A stretch of DNA of 64,000 nt from Peptococcaceae bacterium (GTDB lineage Bacteria; Bacillota; Peptococcia; DRI-13; PHAD01): NCBI GenBank assembly GCA_024655825.1, contig JANLFJ010000010.1, forward strand, positions 1 through 64,000. The letters are read 5' to 3'. How positions within the stretch are numbered: position 1 is the stretch's first letter; every line of letters starts with the position of its first letter. Positions 34,444 through 43,449 of this stretch are shown piece by piece. Below the pieces are notes generated by a model. It saw nothing but the letters and a program-made list of their open reading frames with translations, made no database searches and had not been told where the DNA came from. The position numbers were made by a program, and so were the translations under genes.

Positions 34444-35079
34444 TTATCTACGCTCAATTACGGCAACTCTCTCCAATTCTCGGTAATTTCGTATATCAAT
34501 ATTTATAAATATCTCATAGTTATTTTTATTATTAATAAGTCCTTCAATATATGCATCCCAGTTTCCGTTTTTGGTAATTAAACTCTTTAACTTGCTTCGT
34601 GTTAAAATATCTTGGTGGATAGAAATTATTTCTGGGGAATTAATATACTCCTCCGGGCTATTATAACCATTGGTTTTGATTGCATTAAAGTAGTTTACCT
34701 TAATCGGGTCATTATCCTGTAGTTTCCTCATTTGCTCCAACTGCTCTTTTAAATACATAGCCGCCTCTTCCGCAGTAACATTAATTCCCTTTGCTTTTGC
34801 TTCTTGTTTTAGTAGTGCATGTTCAACCAACATGCCAAGGGAAACCGTTTTATAGAATAAATCTGATTGGGGTTTGTTTAATTTCTCATATGCTTCTTTC
34901 TTAATTCTCATTCGTTGCTCTAATTCAGCAGATGTGATTTCTTGTTGACCAACTTTTGCAACTAATTGCTCGCTTTTAGAATTATTTTCCCGGCCGTTTG
35001 TATTTTCGCCAGACACTTGATTTGTACAACCCATTAGGAGTAATAGAATTAGAATTAATGAAAGCTTAATATTTCCCAA
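34444..35079 (-). CDS. SurA-like lipoprotein
   Basis: The 211-residue protein has a lipoprotein signal with lipobox LLMGC (Cys18). Residues about 40-110 resemble the SurA N-terminal domain (LVAKVGQQEITSAELEQRM, RIKKEAYEKL, LVEHALLKQEAKAKGINVT) seen in peptidyl-prolyl isomerase chaperones. No PpiC/parvulin catalytic domain follows, so it would act as a chaperone or be unrelated in role. I chose the TTG at 35079 with GGGGGAAA upstream. The frame continues open to 35247, with no ribosome site there. It lies in the AT-rich island. Confidence 0.65.
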   Translation of the reverse strand: MGNIKLSLILILLLLMGCTNQVSGENTNGRENNSKSEQLVAKVGQQEITSAELEQRMRIKKEAYEKLNKPQSDLFYKTVSLGMLVEHALLKQEAKAKGINVTAEEAAMYLKEQLEQMRKLQDNDPIKVNYFNAIKTNGYNSPEEYINSPEIISIHQDILTRSKLKSLITKNGNWDAYIEGLINNKNNYEIFINIDIRNYRELERVAVIERR

Positions 35080-35180
35080 AGATAATTTCCCCCGCTTATT
35101 AAAATTAGGTTCATTGTTTAACAAAGGGGCTGAGCTTTCAAACCCCTTTGTTGACAAACTCGGGAAAAATAAACGGCCTA

Positions 35181-35456
35181 CTAGAAATAATAGAGCACTA
35201 CATAAACCGCAATAATTGTTAAAAGAACTTGAACTGAAGCCTTCCAAAATTCGTTTTTATAAAATTCCTGAATAGAGAGCGAAAAACTACTAATTGCTAT
35301 TACTGATAAGAGTAATTTAAGAATAGGGAATATTATTTCTCTTGATGTTGTAAAAAACACAGTAATAAGAAGAATTACAGCTATAAGTTTTATTAAGTAG
35401 TTACCGATTTTATTTATCTTATTGGTTATGTTAATTATGTACATTTTGCTGTCCAT
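35181..35456 (-). CDS. Small hydrophobic membrane protein
   Basis: The 91-residue protein has three likely membrane segments (LIKLIAVILLITVFFTTS, LLLSVIAISSFSLSI, VQVLLTIIAVYVVLYYF). AAGGAG lies 9 bases before the ATG. No family is recognised. Its end is just upstream of the lipoprotein gene on the same strand, so the two may be co-transcribed. AT-rich composition fits the rest of the island. Confidence 0.5.
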   Translation of the reverse strand: MDSKMYIINITNKINKIGNYLIKLIAVILLITVFFTTSREIIFPILKLLLSVIAISSFSLSIQEFYKNEFWKASVQVLLTIIAVYVVLYYF

Positions 35457-35543
35457 ATTAATAAGAACTCCTTACATTCTTTTTACTATTTATTATATTA
35501 TATTGAGCCCACAAATGTTGTTGTTATTAGGAAAAGGTTTTAA

Positions 35544-35583
35544 AATTAAGGGGGCTAACCACAAACAGTTAGCCCCCTTAATT
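35544..35583 (-). terminator. Rho-independent terminator of the Tyr-rich secreted protein gene
   Basis: A perfect 16-bp stem (35544-35559 and 35568-35583) with core GGGGGCTAAC and an 8-base loop, followed on the minus strand by a T-rich run. It begins at the stop codon of the gene at 35583-36269. Confidence 0.8.
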
Positions 35584-36269
35584 TAAGGCAGTGGAGCATA
35601 TTCTTGCCAGTATTCAGTGTCATAACAATTAGTACGTTGACTATCCCAGTAAGCATAGCAAGTAATATCATCCATGTAGGGATAATAGTAACCGCCCGAG
35701 GTATAGTCATAATACCTCCAGTAATCTTTCGTCCACCAGGTAGTATTAATTCCAGCGTAACCAGCTACATAAACAGAAGCGATAGCTAATGCCTTGCTAT
35801 AAGGGGAAGGGATATCTGCGGCTAATGCTGAGGCTACGGCGGCTATAGTTATCATATAAAAGAAAGTATCACCGTTCTCAATAAAGTGGCTGGCGCTGCT
35901 GTATCCCATTATAGTAATGCTGTTATTCTTTGGCTTATCTATTTTTGTTTTTGTGACTTTTGTTTCACTGACAAGGGTGGTGCCGTTTAGATATAGTTTC
36001 CTGTTCTTTTTATCATATGTATAAACTTCCGTGGTATTGCTTTCTTTTTCTAATACTACGTTTTTAAAGGAGCCATCTTTGCCTCTGTCCAATACATAAG
36101 TATAAATTTTTCCTTTATACGAGTAGGACCCTTCTTCGCGCACACCTTGTTCAGTACTATAAATCTTAGATTCAATTATAGTAACTGAATGATCTTGTGC
36201 AAAAACTGGTGTTGTTAATGAAAATATCATTATTAAACAAAGTGTTAGAGTTAACAATTTTTTCATCAT
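35583..36269 (-). CDS. Secreted protein with Tyr/Trp-rich C-terminus
   Basis: The 228-residue protein has a signal peptide (MMKKLLTLTLCLIMIFSLTT, then PVFAQ). The central part is rich in Lys and Thr strands. A hydrophobic helix lies near residues 135-160 (ITIAAVASALAADIPSPYSK). The last 60 residues are unusually rich in Tyr and Trp (WWTKDYWRYYDYTSGGYYYP) and have two Cys (TCYAYW, TNCYDT) that may form a disulfide. I do not recognise a family. GGAG and AAAGAGCT lie ahead of the ATG. It is probably an extracellular or surface protein of the island. Confidence 0.6.
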   Translation of the reverse strand: MMKKLLTLTLCLIMIFSLTTPVFAQDHSVTIIESKIYSTEQGVREEGSYSYKGKIYTYVLDRGKDGSFKNVVLEKESNTTEVYTYDKKNRKLYLNGTTLVSETKVTKTKIDKPKNNSITIMGYSSASHFIENGDTFFYMITIAAVASALAADIPSPYSKALAIASVYVAGYAGINTTWWTKDYWRYYDYTSGGYYYPYMDDITCYAYWDSQRTNCYDTEYWQEYAPLP

Positions 36270-36593
36270 AGCTCTTTCAAACTCCTTCTATTGCAAATTA
36301 ACATTTATAGTGGAATTAGTGGAATGACAAGCCCAATGGAATCCCCTCCCTTCTATGAGGTAAAACCCTAAATGTAATGATTCTTTTAAAATGATACTTT
36401 CTCACATGTATTTTGGGTTGTACTAAGTTAATATTATCACAAGAAAAAAGAAAATAATGTCGAATTAAGCAGAAAATGGTATAAAAGTTTATTTATACTA
36501 TCTTAAAAATGATTATAATTAGAATTATTATTATAATTTGACATATTTTATGCAAATTGGAAGTAGAATATTGATAAAAGGTGGGAGCGGAAT
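36270..36593. other. AT-rich intergenic region
   Basis: About 320 bases between divergent genes. I see TTGACA at 36538-36543 and a TAGAAT-like element about 20 bases further on, too far apart for a good promoter, and an AT-rich near-palindrome around 36510-36540. TGTCGAA at 36458-36464 lacks the GCAGGA partner. No gene is evident. Confidence 0.4.
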
Positions 36594-38251
36594 ATGTATA
36601 ATGAAATGGACAGGTTAATAATGATTTTTGCAGCGGTAATATTATTACTTGCTTTTTTACCGGGTGCTATTTTTGCCGGGGCCTTTTTTTATTGGCAAAA
36701 CTGTTTTATAAGCAAAGGATATATGTGTACGGTGTTTATATTATTACTGGTCTTGCAGATGTTTTATACTTAGCCTCCCGGGAAATTGACAATTTTGTTG
36801 TCAAATATTTTACGGCAATCTGGGAGATATATAAGGCTCTTTATTATCAAAAAGCGCCGGCAGGGATAGACTGGGGTTTATTGTTTGGTGCAGGGTTACC
36901 GGCGGGAGCTGCGGCTTACTTGCTTTATCAGTTTTATGATTATGCAAGGCCGGAATGGGTCAAGCAGCGAAAAGGATTATATGGTACTCGGGGAAATAAG
37001 AAGGAGTTTAATGTAAAACTCCTCGGCAAAATATCGGGAGAAAAGCATCCGGCCAACGGTACTTTGATAGGTGTTGATAATAATGGCAAAAAGGTTATCA
37101 TAACAGATGAGGAGCTTAACGGCCACTGCCTTTTGCTGGGGGCTACCGGCGCCGGGAAAACAACTACGCTGCTGAATTTTATCGAAAGCGCGGCGCAGAG
37201 GGGACTGCCGGCAGTTATTGTGGACGGCAAGGGAGACGATGACTTCGTTGGTAAGGTCAGGCACTTGGCCGAAAAACACGGGAGAAAATTATATTTTTTC
37301 AGCATGACCGAAATTGCCGTCAGCAAGCATTATAACCCTTTGCGGCATGGCAATTATACGGAACTTAAAGATAAGCTTATAAGCCTGACTGAATGGACAG
37401 AACCCCACTACAAGATGCAGGCGGAAAGGTATTTGCAGACGGCAGTCAAGGTGCTTATGGCGGCCGGTATAACGGTGGACTTGGTCAGTATAGCCGAGGA
37501 AATAGCACCGAAAAGGCTGGAGACGCTTGCCGCAAAGCTGCCTGAAGAAGTCGGAATAAAGGTGTTTGATACTGTTGATGAGGCAGGGAATACAATATTC
37601 GGATTGTTAAACAGGCTGGCCGTATTTGCTGAAAGCGAAATAGGATGGCTTTTTACCGACACGGGAGACGCAAATACCATAGATTTGTTGAAAGTCATGC
37701 AAGAAAAGGCCATGGTTTTATTCAGCCTGAACAGCTTGATGTTTGCTGAGTATTCCCGGCTTTTGGGGAGACTTATTGTCATTGATTTGAAAACGGCGGC
37801 AGCCAGGCTGCTAAGCCGGAAACAAAACATTTATTGCATCTTCGATGAGTTTGGCGTATTCGCTGGACTGCAAGTGATCGATTTGGTCAACAAATCCAGG
37901 GCGGCAGGCTTTCATATTATCCTTTCGACCCAGGAGTTGGCCGACCTGCGTTTTGGCGGAGGCAACGACCTCATGGAGCAGGTCCTGGGCAATACAAATA
38001 TAAAAATAATACACCGGCAGGATGTGCCGGCGTCCGCCGAACTACTGGCTTCATTGATAGGGACCAAAGATGATTACATGATAACACAGCAGGTCAACCA
38101 AACAGGTGCAACTGGGATGGGAACGGTGAAACAGGAAAAGAGCTTTATTGTTCATCCGGATGATATCAAACGGTTGAGTGTTGGGGAAGTTTATATGATT
38201 AAGAAGTTTCCCCATTTTGATGTAAATAAGTTAATAGTGAAATTATTTTGA
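36594..38251 (+). CDS. TraG/VirD4-like type IV coupling ATPase, apparent frameshift
   Basis: From an ATG at 36594, with a GTGGGAGCGG site, the first frame encodes a hydrophobic start (MIFAAVILLLAFLPGAIFAG) and stops at 36771-36773. The second frame, used from about 36692, continues with membrane segments (VYIITGLADVLYLASRE and a second, GLLFGAGLPAGAAAYLLY) and the ATPase: LLLGATGAGKTTTLLNFIES (Walker A), IYCIFDEFGVFAG (Walker B), HIILSTQELADLRFG and a C-terminal TraG part. Adding one A to the AAAA at 36697-36700 would join the frames as YWQKLFYKQ. The break is therefore a mutation, a sequence error, or a slippage site. No relaxase or other transfer gene is nearby. Confidence 0.8.
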
Positions 38252-38856
38252 AATGAATACAAACAATATTATCACCCCGAATTAATAGCGTTTATTATGC
38301 AAAATATATTTAATATTAATGATTAATTGAGAGATTTCCGCTTATTGTCGGCAAAAATGGCAAAAATAATCGTTTGAATAATTATTTGCCAAATATACAT
38401 TATATTTATTATATCTTATGATTAATTCAAATACAAACATTAAATGTATAATAATGTTTAAATATGCCATAAATAGCCTATATTTAACTTTAGCGTCAAT
38501 TTCTGTAGATTTTGTTGGCTGTTCAAGCTCCGTTAACTTGAATGCGAAATTTGTAATAAATGCTCCCTTATTATGGCATTTAATTGCCAGAAAAAAACAT
38601 CTCACCGCGCGCCTTTTGTTGTTTATTGGTAAAACCTTTCTTTGTTGCGCCAATTGGGAATTTAATAAAGAAAGTGCTGTTCAAGTATTTTTCCAAAACT
38701 TTTCAAGACTTATTGATAAATCCTGGGCCAAAATCTTTGAATCGCAGGCTATGGAGTTGTAATTTATATCCTGCCACTGTATTAGTCCTGTAATGGTTGT
38801 ATAAACCTTACGCCGGCCTGGCCTTTGGCTTCAGCCGGCAAAGAACAAAGGGGGGA
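38252..38856. other. AT-rich region without a supported gene
   Basis: About 600 bases. Open frames on both strands (for example 38418-38762) lack ribosome sites and recognisable features. GGCAAAAATAAT (38359-38370) and ATTATTTGCC (38381-38390) make a weak hairpin without a T run. It marks the right end of the AT-rich island; GC rises sharply at about 38800. Confidence 0.4.
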
Positions 38857-39639
38857 TTGTCGCTGCTCAGGGACTGGCTCGATTCGTTGCTCGACATGGT
38901 TTTTCCCGAGGTGGAACTGTGCGTGTTTTGCCTGAAGGAGCTGGGGGGACGCGCCTTCAGGGGGGTCTGCCCGGATTGCGCCGGCCGGGTGATGAACCTG
39001 GGCAGCCTGCTGCGGGCCTGCCCGCGCTGTGGCTTTTTTGCTGGGTCTAGGCGGCCGTGTCCCAACTGCGGCGACTGGGACGAGGAAAGCCTGCAGAGGT
39101 CTGTGAGCGTGGCGCCGTATGACGGCATATACAAGGAACTGATCAATAACCTTAAATACGGCGGCCGGAAAGAGCTGGCCGTTCCCCTGGGCCATCTCAT
39201 GGCCGGAAAGGCAAAAGAATCCGGCCTGGCCGCGGCGGCGCAGGTGGTGGCGCCAATACCCCTTTACCCGCTGCGCGAAGAGGAACGGGGCTACAACCAG
39301 AGCCTTCTGCTGGCCGGAGTGGTGGCGGGCGAACTAGGCCTGGCCTGCGAAGATGACCTGCTGGTGAGGGTGCGCCATGAAAAAACTCAGACCGGCCTTG
39401 GACGAAAAGAAAGGAGAGCCAACATACGGGGGGCTTTTACCGTCAACAATGCCCGGAAAATTGTGGGCCGCAGGGTCCTGCTGGTCGATGACGTCCTGAC
39501 GACCGGCGCGACCATGCTGGCCGCAGCCGCCGCCCTGTCGGCATCCGGGGCGGAGGGAATATACGGCCTGACCTGGGCCGCGGGTGCCGGCAATTATTTG
39601 CAGGTCAAAGCAGGAAGTGGGACAAAAAAAGAGAAATAA
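38857..39639 (+). CDS. comF: ComF family phosphoribosyltransferase-like protein
   Basis: The protein of about 260 residues has an N-terminal double zinc ribbon (CVFCLKEL, CPDCAGR, CPRCGFF, CPNCGDW) and a phosphoribosyltransferase fold: PIPLYPLREEERGYNQS and VLLVDDVLTTGATMLAAAAAL (the PRPP loop). In naturally competent bacteria ComFC helps DNA uptake. I chose the TTG at 38857, 3 to 4 bases after an AAAGGGGGGA site. It opens the conserved block that leads into the flagellar genes, as in B. subtilis. Confidence 0.88.
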   Translation: MSLLRDWLDSLLDMVFPEVELCVFCLKELGGRAFRGVCPDCAGRVMNLGSLLRACPRCGFFAGSRRPCPNCGDWDEESLQRSVSVAPYDGIYKELINNLKYGGRKELAVPLGHLMAGKAKESGLAAAAQVVAPIPLYPLREEERGYNQSLLLAGVVAGELGLACEDDLLVRVRHEKTQTGLGRKERRANIRGAFTVNNARKIVGRRVLLVDDVLTTGATMLAAAAALSASGAEGIYGLTWAAGAGNYLQVKAGSGTKKEK

Positions 39640-39678
39640 AATAATGAACGTAAGGTTAGATAGTGAAGAGGTGAGAAT

Positions 39679-40095
39679 ATGGAAGTGCGGAACTGCCCGG
39701 AATGCGGCAGGGTATTCACCTTTATCAGGACAAACCTCTGCCCGGAATGCCAGAAAAAGGACGACGAGGATTTCAGGGTTGTCCGCGCGTTTATCGCCAG
39801 GAATCCGGGTGCTCATGTTTCTACTGTCAGCGAACAGACGGGCATCAGTGAAAAGAAGATCTTTCGCTTTATCAAGGAAGGACGAATTGAAGCTGGAGCC
39901 GATAGGGTATCCGGACCGCTGGCCTGCGAAGTATGCGGGATTGCCATACCGGCCGGGCGTCTTTGTAAAACGTGCAGCGATAAACTGTCTTCAGGGTTGA
40001 AAAAGAGCATCATGGAAGAAAACAAAAAGGCCAGGGAAGAGATGAAAAAGGGGCCCCGCATGCACACGGCGGAACTTTTCGAGAAGCGCGATTAG
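39679..40095 (+). CDS. yvyF: YvyF-like flagellar operon protein
   Basis: The 138-residue protein belongs to the family found just before flgM in Firmicutes (TIGR03826). It has an N-terminal zinc ribbon (CPECGRVFTFIRTNLCPECQ), a MerR-like helix-turn-helix (VSTVSEQTGISEKKIFRFIK), and a second Cys set (CEVCG, CKTCSDKL). The role in motility is not clear. It is read in the same direction as comF, 39 bases downstream, and is followed by a terminator before flgM. Confidence 0.85.
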   Translation: MEVRNCPECGRVFTFIRTNLCPECQKKDDEDFRVVRAFIARNPGAHVSTVSEQTGISEKKIFRFIKEGRIEAGADRVSGPLACEVCGIAIPAGRLCKTCSDKLSSGLKKSIMEENKKAREEMKKGPRMHTAELFEKRD

Positions 40096-40120
40096 TCATG
40101 TGGGACAGCAAACGAGAGAA

Positions 40121-40154
40121 AAAGGCCGCTTTTCCAAAAAGAAGCGGTTTTTTT
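40121..40154 (+). terminator. Rho-independent terminator
   Basis: CCGCTT (40126-40131) pairs with AAGCGG (40142-40147), flanked by A runs and followed by seven T. It separates yvyF from flgM. Confidence 0.65.
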
Positions 40155-40168
40155 CGCGTTTTTGGTCC

Positions 40169-40196
40169 TAAATTATTATCATCGATTATCCGATTA
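40169..40196 (+). promoter_or_regulatory. Candidate sigma-28 (SigD) promoter of flgM
   Basis: TAAA (40169-40172), 17 bases, then CCGATTA (40190-40196), against the family pattern TAAA-N15/16-CCGATAT. The flagellin leader has the same arrangement with the same 17-base spacing, which supports both. Confidence 0.45.
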
Positions 40197-40251
40197 AATA
40201 AAAAGAGCACCCATATGCTTATTCAAAAATCAGGTGTGAGGGGTGAGCGGT

Positions 40252-40536
40252 TTGCGTATCAGCAGCCAGCACATTCTTGGGATTCAAAAGGCATACAACC
40301 AGCAGAACAAACCGGGCAAAACCGGCAGCGCCGACCGGCCGGCCAGGGAAGACGGGGTCAGCATATCACAGGAAGCCCGACTGTTGAGCGTTGCCCTCAA
40401 GGCGATCCAGGAAAGGCCGGAAGTGGACGCCCAAAAAGTTGAGGAACTTAAAGCGGCGGTCAGGGACGGCACCTATCAGGTCAGTAGCGAGGACCTTGCC
40501 GATAGAATCTGGGCGGAGAACTGGCCCAAAAAATAG
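40252..40536 (+). CDS. flgM: Anti-sigma-28 factor FlgM
   Basis: The 94-residue protein starts MRISSQHILGIQKAYNQ, as expected for FlgM, with a flexible middle (Gly/Ala/Arg) and a C-terminal sigma-binding helix region (VEELKAAVRDGTYQVSSEDL, ADRIWAEN). FlgM binds sigma-28 until the hook is complete and FlgM is exported. I chose the TTG at 40252, 8 bases after GAGGGG. A GTG at 40243 is weaker. flgN follows 21 bases downstream. Confidence 0.88.
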   Translation: MRISSQHILGIQKAYNQQNKPGKTGSADRPAREDGVSISQEARLLSVALKAIQERPEVDAQKVEELKAAVRDGTYQVSSEDLADRIWAENWPKK

Positions 40537-40557
40537 CTCTTAAGGGGGGCGGCCTGG

Positions 40558-41046
40558 TTGGATAACGATTTTGGCAACCTGGTTCAAATTCTTGAAGAAC
40601 AAAAGAGCATTTACGAGGAACTGCTCAGCCTGGGCAGGCAAAAACAAGGTGAGCTGGTTAAAGGTTCGGTTGAAGAACTCGACAAGCTGACCAGGAAGGA
40701 AGAGGCGCTGATTTTTCGGAACGGCCGCCTGGAAGAGGAAAGGTGCAGGTGCGCGGCGGAAATCGTCGCCCGCTGCGGCCTTGAGGAGAACTCCACGCTC
40801 CAAGAACTGCTGAAAGCAGCGCCCGAAGAGGCAAGGCGGGAGTTGGAGCGTCTTCGCGCCTCCCTGGCGGAAATCCTTGACCGGATGGAGAAAGTCAACC
40901 GGGAGAACATGAACCTGACCCAGCAGTCTCTCCGCTTTATCCGCTTTTCTTTAGAGACCATGGCCGGGGAGACCGAGACGACCTATACCGCTGAAAAAGA
41001 AATAAAAATAGAGGCTTTGAACCGGCTTTTGGACAAGAAAATATGA
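40558..41046 (+). CDS. flgN: Flagellar export chaperone FlgN
   Basis: The 162-residue all-helical protein (LVQILEEQKSIYEELLSLGR, then KQGELVKGSVEELDKLTRKE) fits FlgN, the chaperone of the hook-associated proteins FlgK and FlgL. Its genes follow directly. The start is a TTG after AAGGGGGGCGG. The identification rests on helical pattern and on the position between flgM and flgK. Confidence 0.85.
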   Translation: MDNDFGNLVQILEEQKSIYEELLSLGRQKQGELVKGSVEELDKLTRKEEALIFRNGRLEEERCRCAAEIVARCGLEENSTLQELLKAAPEEARRELERLRASLAEILDRMEKVNRENMNLTQQSLRFIRFSLETMAGETETTYTAEKEIKIEALNRLLDKKI

Positions 41047-41087
41047 CCTTTGGTGCCGGACACGGGTAAAAGAGGGGTGAAAAAGGG

Positions 41088-42539
41088 ATGCGTTCCACCT
41101 TTTACGGCTTGAATATAGGGTTAAAGGCTTTGCAGGCCCAGCAGAAGGCCCTGGATGTCACCAGCCACAACATCGCCAACGCCAATACGCCCGGGTACAC
41201 CCGGCAGGACGTGATCATGGAGGCCTCGCCCGCCTTTTTGACGGAAAAGGGATATGTCGGCGCGGGGGTGGATATAACGGAAATCCGCCGGCTCAGGGAC
41301 GAGTTCCTCGACGTCCAGATCAGGACCGAGAGCAAGTACCTGGGCGAGTGGGAAGTGCGCTCGGACATCCTCGCCAAGCTGGAAGGGATCATCAACGAAC
41401 CTTCCGACAGCGGCCTGCGTTCCGTCATGGACGAATACTGGGCGGCGTGGCAGCAGCTCTCCACCAATGCCGCGAGCGCGGCCGACAGGAACGTGGTGAT
41501 CCAGAGCGGGGTCGACCTGGCCGACCTCTTCAACCAGCTCGACAGCACCCTGAGCGAGCTGCAGGCCGACATCAACAAGGGGATAGAATCCCGCGTAAGC
41601 GAGATCAATTCGATTGCCAAGCAGGTCAGCGCTTTGAACGACCAGATCATCAAGGCCGAGCTGGGCGGCTTCAAGGCCAACGACCTGCGCGACAGGCGCG
41701 GCCTGCTGGTGGAGCAGCTTTCCAAGATTATCTCCGTCCAGGTGGTTGAGGACAGGTTCGGCGCTCTGGACATAACCGCGGGGGGAGGGACCCTGGTAGC
41801 CAACAATTACTACGCCGTCATGAAATTCACCGATGACCCGGCTGACCCGACCCGGGCCACCCTGCAATGGGTCGACCCCGCCGGCGGCAATGTGGTGGGA
41901 GACGTGCGCGTAAACGGCGGCTCCCTGCAGGGGTACATCGAGATGAGGGACAAGACCATAGTCAGGATCAAGAACGATTTATCGCAGCTGGCCGCCAGGA
42001 TTGCCGAAGAAGTGAACGCCCTGCACAGCGCCGGTTCAGGTTTGAACAACACCACGGGCACTGAGCCGGGTCTTGACTTCTTTGTCAAAAAAGACGAGAA
42101 TATTCCTTTCAGTGCTTCGAACATCATGGTCAACCCGCAGCTGATCGACGACCCGAACAAGGTCGCCGCCAGCCAGAGCTCGCCGGTCGTATCGGGAGAC
42201 GGCAGCAACGCCCTGGCGATTGCACAGCTGAAGAGCAAGCTGACCATGAACCCGGCTGGTCCAGGGGAATATACCACCACTTTCGACGACTTCTACCGGT
42301 CGACTGTCGCCGCGCTGGGGATCGAGGCGGGGGAAGCCGAGCGGATGCTGGACAACCAGAACCTGCTTATCAACCAGCTGAGCAACAAGCGGGAAGCCAT
42401 CTCGGGCGTGTTCCTCGACGAAGAGATGGTGAACATGATCAAGTACCAGCACGCATATGAGGCGGCGGCCCGGATAATCAACGCCATGGACGAGATGCTT
42501 GACACCATTGTCAACAGGCTCGGCCTGGTGGGAAGGTAG
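41088..42539 (+). CDS. flgK: Flagellar hook-associated protein FlgK (HAP1)
   Basis: The 483-residue protein has the flagellin-like N-terminal region TFYGLNIGLKALQAQQKALD with VTSHNIANANTPGYTRQDVI and the C-terminal heptad region VFLDEEMVNMIKYQHAYEAA. It forms the junction between hook and filament. It is followed after 11 bases by flgL. Confidence 0.93.
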   Translation: MRSTFYGLNIGLKALQAQQKALDVTSHNIANANTPGYTRQDVIMEASPAFLTEKGYVGAGVDITEIRRLRDEFLDVQIRTESKYLGEWEVRSDILAKLEGIINEPSDSGLRSVMDEYWAAWQQLSTNAASAADRNVVIQSGVDLADLFNQLDSTLSELQADINKGIESRVSEINSIAKQVSALNDQIIKAELGGFKANDLRDRRGLLVEQLSKIISVQVVEDRFGALDITAGGGTLVANNYYAVMKFTDDPADPTRATLQWVDPAGGNVVGDVRVNGGSLQGYIEMRDKTIVRIKNDLSQLAARIAEEVNALHSAGSGLNNTTGTEPGLDFFVKKDENIPFSASNIMVNPQLIDDPNKVAASQSSPVVSGDGSNALAIAQLKSKLTMNPAGPGEYTTTFDDFYRSTVAALGIEAGEAERMLDNQNLLINQLSNKREAISGVFLDEEMVNMIKYQHAYEAAARIINAMDEMLDTIVNRLGLVGR

Positions 42540-42550
42540 GGTATTGACAG

Positions 42551-43423
42551 ATGAGACTGACCAACAACGTCATGTACAGCAACCTGAAGCGCAACCTCTC
42601 CAACAACCTGCGCAGCCTGGCGGAAATGCAGGACCGGCTGACCTCGCAGAGGATGATCAGGAAGCCTTCCGACGACCCCGCGGGGACGGTGGAGAGCCTG
42701 CGGCTGGCCTCCAGGCTTAGGGAGTGCAAGCAGTACCAGTCGAATGTCCAGGATGCCGTCAGCTGGCTGGAAAGCACCGACGACACCCTCAACCACCTGA
42801 CGGAGATATTGAACCGCGCTCATGAACTGACGGTTTACGCGGCCAACGGCACGCTGAGCCGGGAAGACCGCAGCGCCATCGCCGACGAAGTGCAGCAGAT
42901 CATCGGAGAGGTGGAGACGATTGCCAACGCCACCCAGGGCGACAGGTACCTGTTCGGGGGGACCAATACCCAGCAAAAGCCGTACGACGGCGGCGCGTGG
43001 AACTCAAATACGCAAAAAATATATTACGAAATCGGCGCCGGCGTGACGCTGCCGGTGAACATAACGGCCCAGGAGGTTTTCCTGGAGAAGGACCTGCTGG
43101 GAACCCTGCAGTCCATATATGACCATATGGTGGGCAGCGACCTAACCAGCTTAAGCGGCAGCGACCTGGAAAACCTGCAGGAAAACATCGACCAGGTGCT
43201 TTCCTGCCGGGCCCAGGCCGGGGCCAGGCTCAACCGCCTGGAAATGGCGACGGAGCGCCTGCAGGACCAGGAGTTGAACTTCATGACCCTGCAGACGGAG
43301 GTAGACGGTCTGGACATGGCCCTGGCCGTTGTGGACCTCAAGAATCAGGAGAGCGTCTACCAGGCGTCTTTGGCCGTGGGAGCGCGGGTGATCATGCCCA
43401 CTCTGGTCGATTTTCTGAGCTAG
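42551..43423 (+). CDS. flgL: Flagellar hook-associated protein FlgL (HAP3)
   Basis: The 290-residue protein starts MRLTNNVMYSNLKRNLSNNL and has SQRMIRKPSDDPAGTVESLR, typical for FlgL, with a flagellin-like C-terminus (VDLKNQESVYQASLAVGARV). It connects FlgK to flagellin. It is 26 bases from fliW. Confidence 0.92.
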   Translation: MRLTNNVMYSNLKRNLSNNLRSLAEMQDRLTSQRMIRKPSDDPAGTVESLRLASRLRECKQYQSNVQDAVSWLESTDDTLNHLTEILNRAHELTVYAANGTLSREDRSAIADEVQQIIGEVETIANATQGDRYLFGGTNTQQKPYDGGAWNSNTQKIYYEIGAGVTLPVNITAQEVFLEKDLLGTLQSIYDHMVGSDLTSLSGSDLENLQENIDQVLSCRAQAGARLNRLEMATERLQDQELNFMTLQTEVDGLDMALAVVDLKNQESVYQASLAVGARVIMPTLVDFLS

Positions 43424-43449
43424 TTCTAAAAGGATGGAGGAATACCGCC

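Noticed and set aside
38342-38762. Open frames on both strands in the AT-rich gap
   Set aside because: No ribosome sites, no recognised motifs, and mutually exclusive frames.
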